Counted from the stretch's first letter, positions 7,700 to 16,531 are shown. The stretch: DNA of 58,341 nt from Actinomycetes bacterium (GCA_021809425.1 JAKBAA010000008.1:1-58341), one strand, 5' to 3'. Notes: generated by a model from the sequence alone, not told the origin. Made by a program: numbers and translations.

Positions 7700-8602
7700 G
7701 TGCTCGACTACCACGTCCATCTCTGGCCGCACCCAGAGGTGGCCGATCCGGCCGAGCAGCGGCTGGAGCGGCTTGCCGCCTACTGCGAGGCGGCGGCGGC
7801 CAACGGCGTCGAGGAGATCGCCCTCACCGAGCACCTCTTCCGGTTCCGGGCCGGCCGTGCGGTCGTCGACCGGTTCTGGGAGGGCGAGCCCGATCCGGCG
7901 TTGCGCGGCCGGATGGCCGCCTACTTCGACCACCACGCGACCGCCGACCTCGACGACTACGTCGAGGCGGCGGTCGCCGCCCGCGCCGCCGGCCTGCCGG
8001 TCGTCGTCGGGCTCGAGGTCGACTACTACCCGGGCCGGATGGGCGCCGTCGGTCGGCTGCTCGACGGCTATCCCTTCGACGTGCTGCTCGGATCGGTGCA
8101 CTGGCTCGGGACCTGGATGTTCGACGACGTCGACGACGAGGTGGCGATGGGGGAGTGGGACCGGCGGGGCACCGAGGCGGCCTGGCGCGGCTACACCGAC
8201 GCCCTCGAGGAGCTGGCGGCCGCCGGCGCCGTCGACGTCCTCGCCCACCCCGACCTCGTGAAGGTCGCCGGCCGCCGCCCGCCGGCGTCGCTGCTCGACG
8301 AGTGCCACGACCGGATGGCCGAGGCGGCCGCCCGGTCCGGCCTCGCCGCCGAGCTGTCCTCGGCCGGCTGGCGCAAGCCGGCCGCCGAGGCCTACCCGGC
8401 GACCGGCCTCCTCGAGCGGTTCCACGCCCGGGGCGTCCCGCTTACGACCGCCTCGGACTCCCACGGCAGCGCACGGGTGGCCGACCGGGCCGACGACCTG
8501 GCGGGACTGGCCGCCGCCGCCGGGTACACCTCGTTGCGGGCCTTCCGCCGGCGGCGCGGCCACGACGTCGCCCTCCGCCCCGCCGGAGCGCTCGACCGGT
8601 GA
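7700..8602 (+). CDS. PHP-domain phosphoesterase (histidinol-phosphatase-like)
   Basis: 300 residues. PHP metal-site motifs occur in order: LDYHVHLWPH at the N-terminus, ALTEHLF, GLEVDYY, GSVHWL, VLAHPDLVK, and ASDSHG near the C-terminus. These bind a trinuclear metal centre that hydrolyses phosphate esters; HisJ-type histidinol phosphatases are the closest well-known family, but no his gene is nearby and the substrate is unproven. GTG 7700 is preferred over ATG 7691 because the ATG would overlap the TACGAT hexamer. The stop overlaps pdtaS as GTGA, which ties expression to the sensor kinase. Confidence 0.88.
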   Translation: MLDYHVHLWPHPEVADPAEQRLERLAAYCEAAAANGVEEIALTEHLFRFRAGRAVVDRFWEGEPDPALRGRMAAYFDHHATADLDDYVEAAVAARAAGLPVVVGLEVDYYPGRMGAVGRLLDGYPFDVLLGSVHWLGTWMFDDVDDEVAMGEWDRRGTEAAWRGYTDALEELAAAGAVDVLAHPDLVKVAGRRPPASLLDECHDRMAEAAARSGLAAELSSAGWRKPAAEAYPATGLLERFHARGVPLTTASDSHGSARVADRADDLAGLAAAAGYTSLRAFRRRRGHDVALRPAGALDR

Positions 8603-10194
8603 CCTCGCCAGCCGACATCGCCCGCGAGTACACCGGCCTCGAGCTCGGTGCCCGCCAGCACCTCGAGCGCCTGATGGGCTCCTGGTCGCTGCTCGCCGAC
8701 CTGTCGTTCGCCGACCTCCTCCTCTACGTGCCGCTCGACCAGTTCTCGCTCGCCGTCGCCGAGCCGGCGCCCGGCGAGGAGCGCCACCGGCCCCGACCGC
8801 GTCGCTACGACCCACCGACCGGCCCCAACCCGATCGTGCGTGGCCTGCACTTCGTCGTCCTCGGCCAGATGCGACCGACGAACGCCCAGACCTTGTTCGA
8901 GCTCGACCTCGTCGGCCAGGTCGTCGCCGCCGGCGAGCTTCCCCTCGTGCTCGACGCCTGGCGCTCGGGCACCATCATGACCGGGGCCCGCCCCCTCGCC
9001 GAGGACGGCGGCGGGGGTGTCGTCCGCTACCAGTGCATCCCGGTCCGCTGGCAAGGTGACGTGATCGGCGTGCTCTCCCGGGTGTGGTCGCCGACGGTCG
9101 GCCGGCGCACCGGCGGCCTCGAGCGGGTCTACACGCGTCTGTTCGAGCGCTTCGCCGCCATGGTGACGGCCGGCGTCTACCCGTTCCTCGCCGACGACGC
9201 CGAGATCGAGGAGGCCCCCCGTGTCGGCGACGGCGTCATCGTCCTCGACGCCGAGCAGCGCATCAGCTTTGCCTCCCCGAATGCCACCAACGCCCTCCAC
9301 CGGATGGGCATCGTCTCGGCCATCGTCGGCGCCACCCTCGAGGAGCTCGGCGTCGACTCCCAGGCCGTCCACCTCACCTTCGCCAGCGGCCGCCCGGTCA
9401 TCGAGGAGATGGAGCGGCGTCCCGACGTCATCGTGCTCGTGCGGTCCATCCCGCTCGTCGAGGACGGCGCCGTGAGCGGCGCCGCCGTGCTCGTGCGCGA
9501 CGTCACCGACCTGCGCCGCCGGGACCGGCTCCTGCTATCCAAGGACGCCGCCATCCGGGAGGTCCACCACCGGGTCAAGAACAACCTGCAGACCATCTCG
9601 TCGCTGCTCCGCCTGCAGGCCCGCCGGGTGTCCGACCCGGCCGCCCGGGTCCCGCTGCTCGAGGCCGAGCGCCGCATCCGGGCGATCGCCCTCGTCCACG
9701 AGATCCTCGCCCGGGACCCCGGCGAGCAGATCCCCTTCGACGAGATCGTCCCAGCCCTCGTCCAGCTCGCCCGTGACGCCAACATCGGGCGCCGCTCGCT
9801 CGACATCCGCACCGTCGGCGACGCCGGCGAGCTCGTCGCCGACGTGGCCACCCCGCTCGCCGTGGTCATCGCCGAGCTGCTCCAGAACGCCGCCGAGCAC
9901 GGGTTCGCCGTGGCAACGGCCGACGGCAGGGCACCGGTCGTCGAGCTCTCCTTCGAGGCTACCGGCGCCGCCACCCACGAGCCGGCGCTCGAGGTGACCG
10001 TACGGGACAACGGCAGCGGGTTCCCCGACGGCTTCGATCTCGAGGCCACCGGCAGCCTCGGCCTTGCCATCGTCCGCGATCTCGTGCGCAGCCAGCTCGG
10101 CGGCACCATCGAGTTCGCCAACGAGGGGGGAGCCGTCGTCCGGCTCCACGTGCCGCTCGCCAGCCACGGCGACCGGCCGCGCCTCGCCCCCTGA
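8599..10194 (+). CDS. pdtaS: Two-component sensor histidine kinase PdtaS
   Basis: 531 residues, cytosolic. The N-terminal GAF-like sensor domain carries the PdtaS signature SWSLLADLSFADLLLYV (residues 28-44). A PAS-like domain follows (about 205-310), then a HisKA_2/HWE dimerisation region with the phospho-acceptor histidine in EVHHRVKNNLQTISSLL (about residue 322), and an HATPase domain with an N-box (ELLQNAAEHG) and G-box (DNGSGFPDGF). In mycobacteria PdtaS phosphorylates the RNA-binding antiterminator PdtaR; no PdtaR gene is in this window. GTG at 8599 overlaps the PHP stop. The facing WhiB1-like gene reproduces the mycobacterial whiB1-pdtaS neighbourhood. Confidence 0.93.
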   Translation: MTSPADIAREYTGLELGARQHLERLMGSWSLLADLSFADLLLYVPLDQFSLAVAEPAPGEERHRPRPRRYDPPTGPNPIVRGLHFVVLGQMRPTNAQTLFELDLVGQVVAAGELPLVLDAWRSGTIMTGARPLAEDGGGGVVRYQCIPVRWQGDVIGVLSRVWSPTVGRRTGGLERVYTRLFERFAAMVTAGVYPFLADDAEIEEAPRVGDGVIVLDAEQRISFASPNATNALHRMGIVSAIVGATLEELGVDSQAVHLTFASGRPVIEEMERRPDVIVLVRSIPLVEDGAVSGAAVLVRDVTDLRRRDRLLLSKDAAIREVHHRVKNNLQTISSLLRLQARRVSDPAARVPLLEAERRIRAIALVHEILARDPGEQIPFDEIVPALVQLARDANIGRRSLDIRTVGDAGELVADVATPLAVVIAELLQNAAEHGFAVATADGRAPVVELSFEATGAATHEPALEVTVRDNGSGFPDGFDLEATGSLGLAIVRDLVRSQLGGTIEFANEGGAVVRLHVPLASHGDRPRLAP

Positions 10195-10333
10195 GCCTGC
10201 TGCGGGCCTTGCTGCGGGCCCCTGCTGGTCGCCCCTGCGACCGGTCCCAGATCCGTCCTGCCGCACGTGCTGCGGGCGCTCCCTCGAGCGGGCGGCCCGC
10301 CGCGCCCGCCCGGCGCCGTGGCGCTCAGGCGGG

Positions 10334-10378
10334 CCGGGTCGGCCGGGTCGGGCGGGTCGGGCGGGTCGGGCGGGTCGC
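10334..10378. repeat. Tandem repeat, five 9-bp units
   Basis: Five consecutive copies of (C/G)CGGGTCGG, the last with one change. They lie in the convergent gap between pdtaS and the whiB gene. Confidence 0.9.
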
Positions 10379-10392
10379 CGGGCTTGCCGGGG

Positions 10393-10683
10393 TCAGGAGG
10401 CGCGGCGCTGCTGGGCGAGCCACGCCTTGCGCAGCTTGCGCCGCTCCTCCTCGGAGGTCGAGCCCCAGACGCCGGACTCCTGGTTGGTGGCGAGGGCGAA
10501 CTCGAGGCAGGCCTGCAGCGAGCCGCACATCTGGCAGACCGCCTTTGCCGCCTCGATCTGGTCGACGGCCTGGCCCGTCGTACCAACCGGAAAGAACAGA
10601 TCGGGGTCTGTGTCGCGACAGGCGGCCTGCTCTCGCCAGTCGTCGCTGTCCCACTCCACCGTCCGGTTCCAGCTGAGGGCCAC
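10393..10683 (-). CDS. whiB1: WhiB-family iron-sulfur transcription factor (WhiB1-like)
   Basis: 96 residues. Four cysteines at 22, 50, 53 and 59 (C-x27-C-x2-C-x5-C) should hold a [4Fe-4S] cluster; DPDLFFPVG, GVWGSTSEEERR (the G[VI]WGG-like turn) and a basic C-terminus complete the family pattern. Similarity and the neighbouring pdtaS favour WhiB1, an NO-sensitive partner of the primary sigma factor. GTG at 10683 is preferred because GAGGAGG lies 4-5 nt upstream; an in-frame ATG further upstream would add 11 residues of low-complexity sequence. A CRP-like palindrome sits about 50 bp upstream and a good -35/-10 pair about 145 bp upstream. Confidence 0.93.
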   Translation of the reverse strand: MALSWNRTVEWDSDDWREQAACRDTDPDLFFPVGTTGQAVDQIEAAKAVCQMCGSLQACLEFALATNQESGVWGSTSEEERRKLRKAWLAQQRRAS

Positions 10684-10732
10684 GGTGCCTCCTCGTCCCG
10701 AGCTCATGAAGCCCATGCTGCCCTGCCGAGCT

Positions 10733-10748
10733 TGTGCAACAGTTCACA
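10733..10748 (-). promoter_or_regulatory. CRP-type operator upstream of whiB1
   Basis: TGTGC-N6-TCACA differs from the CRP consensus TGTGA-N6-TCACA at one position, and the palindrome extends to CTTGTG/CACAAG (10731-10750). It lies in the 5' region of the whiB gene. M. tuberculosis whiB1 is known to be controlled by the CRP protein Rv3676, which makes the position meaningful. Confidence 0.6.
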
Positions 10749-10826
10749 AGGTCGGACGACCCCCCACCGGTCGACCTGGTGGGCCTCGGTCTCCCCCCCG
10801 GGGACCTTTGCCCATGGCGGAGGGTC

Positions 10827-10855
10827 ATGTTACGCCTGCGTATACGGCCGAGCAA
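10827..10855 (-). promoter_or_regulatory. Promoter for whiB1 (TTGCTC-17-TAACAT)
   Basis: On the minus strand TTGCTC (10855-10850) and TAACAT (10832-10827) are separated by 17 bp, a close match to the major sigma consensus. It would give a leader of about 135 nt that includes the CRP-like palindrome. Confidence 0.5.
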
Positions 10856-10955
10856 GCATCCCCCGAACATGACCCACCCGGGCAGAGCTGGGAGAACGCG
10901 CCCCCGCCGGCGCGACACCCGCCGCGGCCGCGGTCCGCCGGGGGGTTGTGCTGGG

Positions 10956-10961
10956 TAGGCT
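10956..10961 (+). promoter_or_regulatory. -10-like hexamer TAGGCT, leaderless type, for the SGNH gene
   Basis: TAGGCT ends 9 nt before the GTG at 10971; only a C-rich run lies between, with no ribosome site. Confidence 0.5.
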
Positions 10962-10970
10962 CCCCTCCCC

Positions 10971-11864
10971 GTGGGACCCTCGACCAGCCCCCGTCGTGGC
11001 CGAGCGCCGGCGCACGCCCGGCGCCGCAGACGGCGGCGGGGCCGCTTCGTCGGCGCCCTCCTGCTCGCCCTTGCCGCCGGGGCGGCCGCCGCCTATGTCG
11101 GTGGCCGCCACCCGTTCGCCAGCGCCGTCTCGCGAAACGGCGGGTCGGGGAGCGCCGCGTCGGCCCTCACCACCGGGTCGGCGGCGCGCCGGCCGGCCAT
11201 GCCGCCCCTCGCTCAGCCGACCGCCGCCCACCCGCTCAGCGTGCTCGTCATCGGCGACTCGCTCGGCGAGGACCTCGGCTTCGGCCTCGAGGACATCCTG
11301 GCCCACGACCCGCGCGTGACGCTCCACGCCGAGGCGGTGGGCAGCACGGGGCTCGCCAACGTGGCCTACTACAACTGGCCGGCCAGCTTCGAGAGCGAGC
11401 TGCGCACCTACCACCCCGGGCTCGTCATCGTGTTCATCGGGGGGAACGACGCCCAGGGCTTCGACGTGGGCAACCAGGCGGCCGTCTTCGGCACGAGCCT
11501 GTGGCACCAGGCCTACACGGCCCGGGTCCGCCACATGATGCAGGAGGCGACCGCCGCCGGGGCCCACGTCCTGTGGCTCGGGATGCCGCCGATGGCCCCG
11601 AGCACGGGGCTCACCCCCGACATGGCGATCCTCGACGGGATCTACGCGACGGTGGCCAAGCAGTTCCCGCTCGTGCGCTTCCAGTCCACCTGGAAGCTGT
11701 TCGAGGACGCGAGCGGGCAGTTCGCCACGGCGCTGCCGGACCCTGCGGGCCAGCTCGTGACCGTGCGCGACCCCGACGGGGTCCACCTCACCATGGCCGG
11801 AGCCGTCCGGGCGGCCGAGGAGGCCGTCGGTGCGGTGCAGCGCGACTGGCACGTCCACCTCTGA
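10971..11864 (+). CDS. Secreted or membrane-anchored SGNH hydrolase (DUF459-like)
   Basis: 297 residues. A basic N-terminus followed by FVGALLLALAAGAAAAYVGG (a single membrane anchor or signal peptide) and a Ser/Ala/Pro linker lead to an SGNH fold: block I LVIGDSLGEDLGFGL (catalytic Ser), block III FIGGNDAQG (Asn), and block V DPDGVHLT (Asp/His). These enzymes act as esterases or acyltransferases, often on cell-wall glycans. The GTG start matches the leaderless hexamer upstream. It is monocistronic, between whiB1 (divergent) and ppa (convergent). The substrate cannot be read from the sequence. Confidence 0.85.
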   Translation: MGPSTSPRRGRAPAHARRRRRRRGRFVGALLLALAAGAAAAYVGGRHPFASAVSRNGGSGSAASALTTGSAARRPAMPPLAQPTAAHPLSVLVIGDSLGEDLGFGLEDILAHDPRVTLHAEAVGSTGLANVAYYNWPASFESELRTYHPGLVIVFIGGNDAQGFDVGNQAAVFGTSLWHQAYTARVRHMMQEATAAGAHVLWLGMPPMAPSTGLTPDMAILDGIYATVAKQFPLVRFQSTWKLFEDASGQFATALPDPAGQLVTVRDPDGVHLTMAGAVRAAEEAVGAVQRDWHVHL

Positions 11865-11886
11865 CCCCGGCGCCCCGGGGGCCGGC

Positions 11887-11952
11887 GTGCGGGCACTGTG
11901 CGGGCACTGTGCGGGCACTGTGCGGGCACCGTGCGGGCACCGTGCGGGCACG
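11887..11952. repeat. Tandem repeat, six 11-bp units
   Basis: Six consecutive copies of GTGCGGGCAC plus one variable base (T,T,T,C,C,G). They occupy most of the 104-bp convergent gap between the SGNH gene and ppa. Confidence 0.95.
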
Positions 11953-11968
11953 GGGAGCCCGCTCGCGG

Positions 11969-12451
11969 TCAGTGGCGCTGGTTGCGGGCCTGGGCGTCGA
12001 CGATCTCCCGCTCGGCCGCCTCCCGGCCCTCCCAGGAGGCGCCCTCGACGTGCTTGCCGGGCTCGAGCGCCTTGTAGACGAGGAAGAAGTGCTCGATCAT
12101 CGCCCGGTCCAGGCTCGGGACGTCGGTGATGTCGTGCAGGTGGTCGTAGCGGGGGTCGCCGGCCGGGACGCAGAGGACCTTGTCGTCCACCCCGGCCTCG
12201 TCGGTCATGCGGAACAGGCCGATGGCGCGGGAGGCGACGAGGCACCCGGGGAAGGTGGGCACCTCGAGCAGCACCATGGCGTCGAGCGGGTCGCCGTCCT
12301 GGCCGAGGGTGTCGTCGATGTAGCCGTAGTCGGTGGGGTAGGTCGTCGCCGTGAACAGGGTCCGGTCGAGGCGGATGCGACCGGTCTCGTGGTCGACCTC
12401 GTACTTGTTGCGCTGCCCCTTCGGGATCTCCACGACGACGTCGAACTCCAC
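11969..12451 (-). CDS. ppa: Inorganic pyrophosphatase
   Basis: 160 residues, the usual size for family I soluble pyrophosphatase. Key motifs: [17 protein letters not shown] near the start, [11 protein letters not shown], and the metal-binding signature [10 protein letters not shown] (residues 57-66), followed by [10 protein letters not shown]. It hydrolyses PPi to phosphate, pulling biosynthetic reactions forward. GTG at 12451 is supported by AGGAGG 5 nt upstream. It is last in the minus-strand run, 68 bp after the inositol phosphatase gene. Confidence 0.96.
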   Translation of the reverse strand: MEFDVVVEIPKGQRNKYEVDHETGRIRLDRTLFTATTYPTDYGYIDDTLGQDGDPLDAMVLLEVPTFPGCLVASRAIGLFRMTDEAGVDDKVLCVPAGDPRYDHLHDITDVPSLDRAMIEHFFLVYKALEPGKHVEGASWEGREAAEREIVDAQARNQRH

Positions 12452-12519
12452 GGCATCCTCCTCGGCTCTGCCCCGGCGCCGGGCCGGTGGACTCCGGCAT
12501 GGTAGCGAGCCGGGCCGGC

Positions 12520-13392
12520 TCAGCCAGGGGCGGCGGCGCCTGGTGGCCCGGGTGGCGATCCGCCGCCGGCGGGGGGCCCGGTGGGCCCCGTGGCGGGGAC
12601 GCCGGCGAGGACGCCGGCGAGCGAGCCGACGAGGGCGCCGTCGCCCACGACGAGGGTGGGGACCTCGACCGGCCCGGGGAGCCACACGTGGTCGGCACCG
12701 GCCTCGCCGGCGACGAGCAGCCCGGCCGACAGGTCCCACGGCTGCAGCCCGGCCTCGTAGAAGGCGTCCAGCCTGCCGGCAGCCACCCAGCACAGGTCGA
12801 GGGCCGCCGAGCCGGCGCGGCGGATGTCCCGGATGGCGGGCAGCAGTCGGGGCAGCAGGGCCGCCTGCTGGCGGCGTCGCTCCGGGTCGTAGCCGAACCC
12901 GGTGCCGACGAGCGCCTCGGCGAGCGGCGGCGGGGGGCCGAGGTGGAGCCGGTCGCCGCCGAGGAAGGCACCGCCGCCGCGGGTGGCGGTGAAGGTCTCG
13001 CTGCGCAGCGGGTCGTGGACGACCCCGGCGACCACGCCGGCGGGGTCGGCGACGGCGATCGAGACGCACCAGGCGGGGAACCCGTAGACGAAGTTGGTCG
13101 TGCCGTCGAGCGGATCGACGATCCAGGTGAGGCCGGACCGACCGGTATGCTCGCCGCCCTCCTCGCCGAGGATGGCATCGTCCGGGCGCTCGTCGAGGAT
13201 GCCGGCGCGGACCAGCGCCTCGCTCGCCCGGTCGGCGTCGGTGGCGAGGTCGGTGCGCGACGACTTGCGCGTGGCGGCCGCCCCGAGGTCGCGGCCGCGC
13301 CCGTCCCCGCCGGCCTCGACGAGGAGGGCGCCGGCGCGCTCTGCGAGCGAGCGGGCCAGGTCGAGCAGGGCGGACGGGGTGGCCCCGGTCAT
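12520..13392 (-). CDS. Inositol monophosphatase-family phosphatase
   Basis: 290 residues. Metal-site motifs of the FIG superfamily: [39 protein letters not shown] (about residues 88-104) and [16 protein letters not shown]. These bind Mg2+ and remove phosphate from inositol-1-phosphate or related substrates such as histidinol phosphate or 3'-phosphoadenosine compounds; the exact substrate is unclear. ATG at 13392 overlaps the holA stop as ATGA. The C-terminal 25 residues are Gly/Pro-rich and probably disordered. Confidence 0.9.
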   Translation of the reverse strand: MTGATPSALLDLARSLAERAGALLVEAGGDGRGRDLGAAATRKSSRTDLATDADRASEALVRAGILDERPDDAILGEEGGEHTGRSGLTWIVDPLDGTTNFVYGFPAWCVSIAVADPAGVVAGVVHDPLRSETFTATRGGGAFLGGDRLHLGPPPPLAEALVGTGFGYDPERRRQQAALLPRLLPAIRDIRRAGSAALDLCWVAAGRLDAFYEAGLQPWDLSAGLLVAGEAGADHVWLPGPVEVPTLVVGDGALVGSLAGVLAGVPATGPTGPPAGGGSPPGPPGAAAPG

Positions 13393-14462
13393 CGCTGCGA
13401 CCGCCCGGCAGCCGACCTCGCCGGCCCGGTCGCCGCCGCCCTCCCGCCGCCGTGCCCGGGGAGCCGGGCGAGCTGGGCGAGGCGGGCCACGAGGATCTCG
13501 AGCACCGCCGGCGGGGCGAGGCCGCTCCGCCCCCGCACGTCGAGGTCGGCCCCGGCCAGCAGGTGGACGGCGCGCCCCACCCGGTCGTGCCCGAGCTTGC
13601 GCCCCTGGGCCAACACCTTCTTGGCCGGGAAGGCGTGCAGCTTGGTGAGCGCCGCCGCCGCCCGCTCGTCGGCAGCGTCGGCCCCGTCGAGGCGGAGCAT
13701 GGCGGCGTAGTGGCGGTGCAGCACGGCGAGCACCTGGAGCGGGTGCCGCTCGCCGCCGCCGAGCATCCGCCCGAGCGCCGCCAGCGCGGCGGCCCCGTCG
13801 CCGGTGTCGATGGCGTCGGTGAGATCCCACGGGGCCACCGCCCCCTCGCTGCCGAGGAACGGCGCCACGTCGGGCTCGCCGAGGCGGCGGTCGGTGCCGT
13901 AGGCGGCCGCCAGCACGGCGAGGAGGCCGTCCAGGCGGCTCAGGTCCTCGCCGAGGTGCTCCTCGATGCGGCGCGCCGCCGCGGCGTCCAGCGCGACGGG
14001 CGCCGCCCGGAGGTGGCTCGCCAGCCAGCCGGACCGGCCCTTCGAGGTGGGGCCGGGCTCGACCTCGACGACGGTGCCGGTGGCGCGCACCGCCTTCACC
14101 AGGGCCGCCGGTGCCGGGCGCCCGGAGAGGGCGAGGACGAGGACCGTCGTCGTCAGCGGGTCGGACAGGTAGCCGGCGAGCTCCTTCGCCTGGGCCGCCT
14201 CGAGCGAGGTGGCCCGCACGACGACCACCCGGCGCGCCTCGAGGAACGGCGGCGTGCGGCAGGCGTCGAGGACGGGCCCGAGGGCGAGCTCGTCGCCGGC
14301 CCGGCCGGGCTCGCCATACTCCTCCAGCGCCAGCAGCCCGTCGGTGGAGGCCGACAGCTCCCCGACGAGCTCGCTGAGCGCCTGGCTGACGAGACCAGGG
14401 TCGGCCCCTTGGACGAGGTAGGCCGGCTTGGGCTCCCCGCGCACCACGTGTGGGCTGCTCAC
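13389..14462 (-). CDS. holA: DNA polymerase III delta subunit
   Basis: 357 residues, normal for HolA, the clamp-loader subunit that opens the beta clamp. It shows the N-terminal AAA+-like domain ([47 protein letters not shown]), the mid-domain ([23 protein letters not shown]) and the C-terminal collar helices ([41 protein letters not shown]). GTG at 14462 overlaps the folP-like stop as GTGA, and its own stop overlaps the phosphatase start as ATGA. Confidence 0.92.
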   Translation of the reverse strand: MSSPHVVRGEPKPAYLVQGADPGLVSQALSELVGELSASTDGLLALEEYGEPGRAGDELALGPVLDACRTPPFLEARRVVVVRATSLEAAQAKELAGYLSDPLTTTVLVLALSGRPAPAALVKAVRATGTVVEVEPGPTSKGRSGWLASHLRAAPVALDAAAARRIEEHLGEDLSRLDGLLAVLAAAYGTDRRLGEPDVAPFLGSEGAVAPWDLTDAIDTGDGAAALAALGRMLGGGERHPLQVLAVLHRHYAAMLRLDGADAADERAAAALTKLHAFPAKKVLAQGRKLGHDRVGRAVHLLAGADLDVRGRSGLAPPAVLEILVARLAQLARLPGHGGGRAAATGPARSAAGRSQR

Positions 14463-15334
14463 CGGGCGCCTGCCACGGCAGTCACCGCGTCCACCACCCG
14501 CCGTGTCCGGGCGACGTCGTGGACCCGCACGAGCCGCACGCCCCGGGCCACCCCGAGGGCGGCCGCCGCCAGCGACGCCTCGCCGCGCTCGCCGAGCTCG
14601 AGGCCGAGCGTGACGCCGAGGAACGTCTTGTTCGAGGCCGACAGCAACAGGGTCGACCCGAGCCGCGCCAGCCGGTCCGAGGCACGTAGCAGCTCGAGCG
14701 ACTGCACGGCCGTCTTGCCGAGGTCCAGCCCGGCGTCGACCACGACCCGCGTCGCCGGGATCCCGGCGGCGGCGGCGGCTGCCTGGCGGTCACGGAGGAA
14801 CGCCTCGACGGCGCCCACGACGTCGCCGCCGGGGTAGGTGGGCTCCGGATCCGGCACGCGCGGTGCCAGGCGGATGTGGGTGGCCACCACCGCCGCTCCG
14901 GCGGCGGCGGCGACCGCCAGGTAGCGCGGGTCGGCGAACCCGGAGATGTCGTTGCCGAGCACGGCCCCGGCCCGGTAGCAGGCCTCGGCCACCTCGGCCC
15001 GCCAGGTGTCGACCGACACCGCCACCTCGAAGCGGGCGGCGAGCGCCTCCACCGCCGGCACCACCCGGTCGAGCTCCTCCCCGGTGCTCACCGCCTCCCC
15101 CGGGCCGGCCTTGACCCCGCCGACGTCGAGCAGGTCGGCGCCGGCCGCAACGTGCGCCTCGGCGAGACGAAGGCTGTCGTCGAGGGCGAAGTAGGCGCCC
15201 TTGTCGTAGAACGAGTCGGGGGTTCGGTTCACGATGCCCATCACGAGGCACCGGTCCGATAGGTCGAGCAGGCCCCCGCCGAGCTCGAGGAACGGGCCCG
15301 ACGCCGTGGCCGTTCCCGGCCGGTCGTCGGCCAC
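14459..15334 (-). CDS. folP2: Dihydropteroate synthase-like protein, FolP2 type
   Basis: 291 residues with the DHPS TIM-barrel motifs MGIVNRTPDSFYDKG, SVDTWRAEVAEA, NDISGF and VRVHDVARTRRV. The pterin/pABA loop normally reading DIGGESTRPG is replaced by DVGGVKAGPGEAV, and the SRK region by SASNKTFLG. Both changes match mycobacterial FolP2 rather than the true DHPS FolP1, and FolP2 has been reported to lack DHPS activity, so a folate role should not be assumed. GTG start; it lies 5 bp after the thioredoxin-TPR gene and overlaps holA. Confidence 0.85.
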   Translation of the reverse strand: MADDRPGTATASGPFLELGGGLLDLSDRCLVMGIVNRTPDSFYDKGAYFALDDSLRLAEAHVAAGADLLDVGGVKAGPGEAVSTGEELDRVVPAVEALAARFEVAVSVDTWRAEVAEACYRAGAVLGNDISGFADPRYLAVAAAAGAAVVATHIRLAPRVPDPEPTYPGGDVVGAVEAFLRDRQAAAAAAGIPATRVVVDAGLDLGKTAVQSLELLRASDRLARLGSTLLLSASNKTFLGVTLGLELGERGEASLAAAALGVARGVRLVRVHDVARTRRVVDAVTAVAGAR

Positions 15335-15339
15335 GGCGG

Positions 15340-16053
15340 CTAGAAGAGGCGCGACGAGAGGGCGCGCCGGTAGCGCGCCTTTCGCGGGTCGTCGTCGGGG
15401 ATCGTCTCGAGCAGGTCGACGAACTGCTGGCGCGCCTCGTCGTCCCCCTTCACCCGCTCGAGCAGCGCCTCGAAGCGCCGCTCGACGTCCTCGCCCGGGG
15501 CCACCCCGGCGTCGGCCAGGCGGGCGAGCGCCGCCACCCGGCGCGTGTCGGCCGTCTCGGGGACCTTGGCGAGCAGGGCCAGGGCCTCGTCGCCGTCCCC
15601 GCGCTCGACGAGCAGCTCGGCGAGGGCGACGATGGCGCCGACGTGGTCCGGCTCGAGCTCGAGCGCGGCGCGCAGCGACCCCTCGTCGCCCGCCGCCACG
15701 AGCTCGTCGGCCTCGCTCGGCTCCGCCTCACCGGCGAGGCGACCGACCCACTCCCGGACCGCCGCCTCGGGCAGTGCGCCGATGAACTGGTCGACCACCT
15801 TTCGGTCCTTCACCGCGAAGACCGCCGGGATCGACTGGACCTGGAACGAGGCGCTGATCCGCGGGTTGTCGTCCACGTTCACCTTGACGAGGCGGACCTT
15901 GCCGGCCGTCTCGTCGACCACCTTCTCGATGATCGGTCCGAGGGTCCGGCACGGTCCGCACCACGGTGCCCACAGGTCGATCACGACCGGGGTCTCGTCC
16001 GAGGCGACGAGGACGTCCTGCTCGAAGGTCTGGTCGGTGACGTCGATGCTCAC
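15340..16053 (-). CDS. Thioredoxin-TPR protein (CnoX/YbbN-like)
   Basis: 237 residues. An N-terminal thioredoxin fold with an intact WCGPC active site (WAPWCGPCRTLGP, about residue 30) and a cis-proline (QSIPAVFAV) is followed by a C-terminal helical TPR-like half with ALELEPDHVGAIVALAELL. This matches CnoX/YbbN co-chaperones, which protect clients from oxidative damage. The ending EARQQFVDLLETIPDDDPRKARYRRALSSRLF-type sequence is typical (written here only to show the family's C-terminal form; key residues are the Arg-rich tail). The GTG start has a TAGCGT hexamer 6 nt upstream, so it probably opens a leaderless operon with folP2, holA and the phosphatase. Confidence 0.92.
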   Translation of the reverse strand: MSIDVTDQTFEQDVLVASDETPVVIDLWAPWCGPCRTLGPIIEKVVDETAGKVRLVKVNVDDNPRISASFQVQSIPAVFAVKDRKVVDQFIGALPEAAVREWVGRLAGEAEPSEADELVAAGDEGSLRAALELEPDHVGAIVALAELLVERGDGDEALALLAKVPETADTRRVAALARLADAGVAPGEDVERRFEALLERVKGDDEARQQFVDLLETIPDDDPRKARYRRALSSRLF

Positions 16054-16059
16054 GCCGCG

Positions 16060-16065
16060 ACGCTA
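16060..16065 (-). promoter_or_regulatory. -10-like hexamer TAGCGT, leaderless type, for the thioredoxin operon
   Basis: On the minus strand TAGCGT ends 6 nt before GTG at 16053, with no ribosome site between. Confidence 0.55.
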
Positions 16066-16132
16066 CCAACTCGCCGTGCCCGCCCCACTCGGCGCCCCCC
16101 GACGCGGGGCGCGCTTCGTGTGCCGACCCGGG

Positions 16133-16531
16133 TCAGCCGCGCATGTTGACGGCGTTGACGCGCACCGGGTGCAGCGTCACCACCACGCGGTGCTCGCCCG
16201 GCAGGTCGTGGCCGCGCAGGTCGGCACCGCCGTACTTCGCCCCCACCTTGTCGGCGAACTGGTAGTCCTCGTCCGGCGTGACCTCGACGTCGCCCCGCAG
16301 CTCGAGGTACCGGTACGGGCTCTCGAGGTCGAGGAGGAACAGGTTGGCCTGCGGCCGTGCCTCGAGGTTCTTCGTCTTCTGCCGGCTCGAGTTGAGCGAC
16401 AGCCGCACCGTGTCCCCCTCGGCGAGGAACCACACCTCCGACAGCTGCGGCCGGCCGTCCGGGCCGACCGTGGCGAGGGTGGCGAACGGTGCGTCGAGCA
16501 GGTCGCGGTGGCTCTCGGGGATCTCAGGCAC
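16133..16531 (-). CDS. PPOX-class split-barrel oxidoreductase, probably F420-dependent
   Basis: 132 residues. The split-barrel flavin-binding fold shows [46 protein letters not shown] and [23 protein letters not shown], close to the Rv1155-like family that uses F420 or FMN. Substrates of such proteins are diverse (biliverdin, nitro compounds, unsaturated lipids). GTG at 16531 is chosen because AAGGAG lies 7 nt upstream. F420 side-chain genes cofD and cofE occur elsewhere in this window, so the cofactor is available. Confidence 0.85.
   Translation of the reverse strand: MPEIPESHRDLLDAPFATLATVGPDGRPQLSEVWFLAEGDTVRLSLNSSRQKTKNLEARPQANLFLLDLESPYRYLELRGDVEVTPDEDYQFADKVGAKYGGADLRGHDLPGEHRVVVTLHPVRVNAVNMRG

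Noticed and set aside
11887..11952. CRISPR-like array
   Set aside because: Units are contiguous 11-mers with no spacers and no cas genes nearby; a simple tandem repeat.
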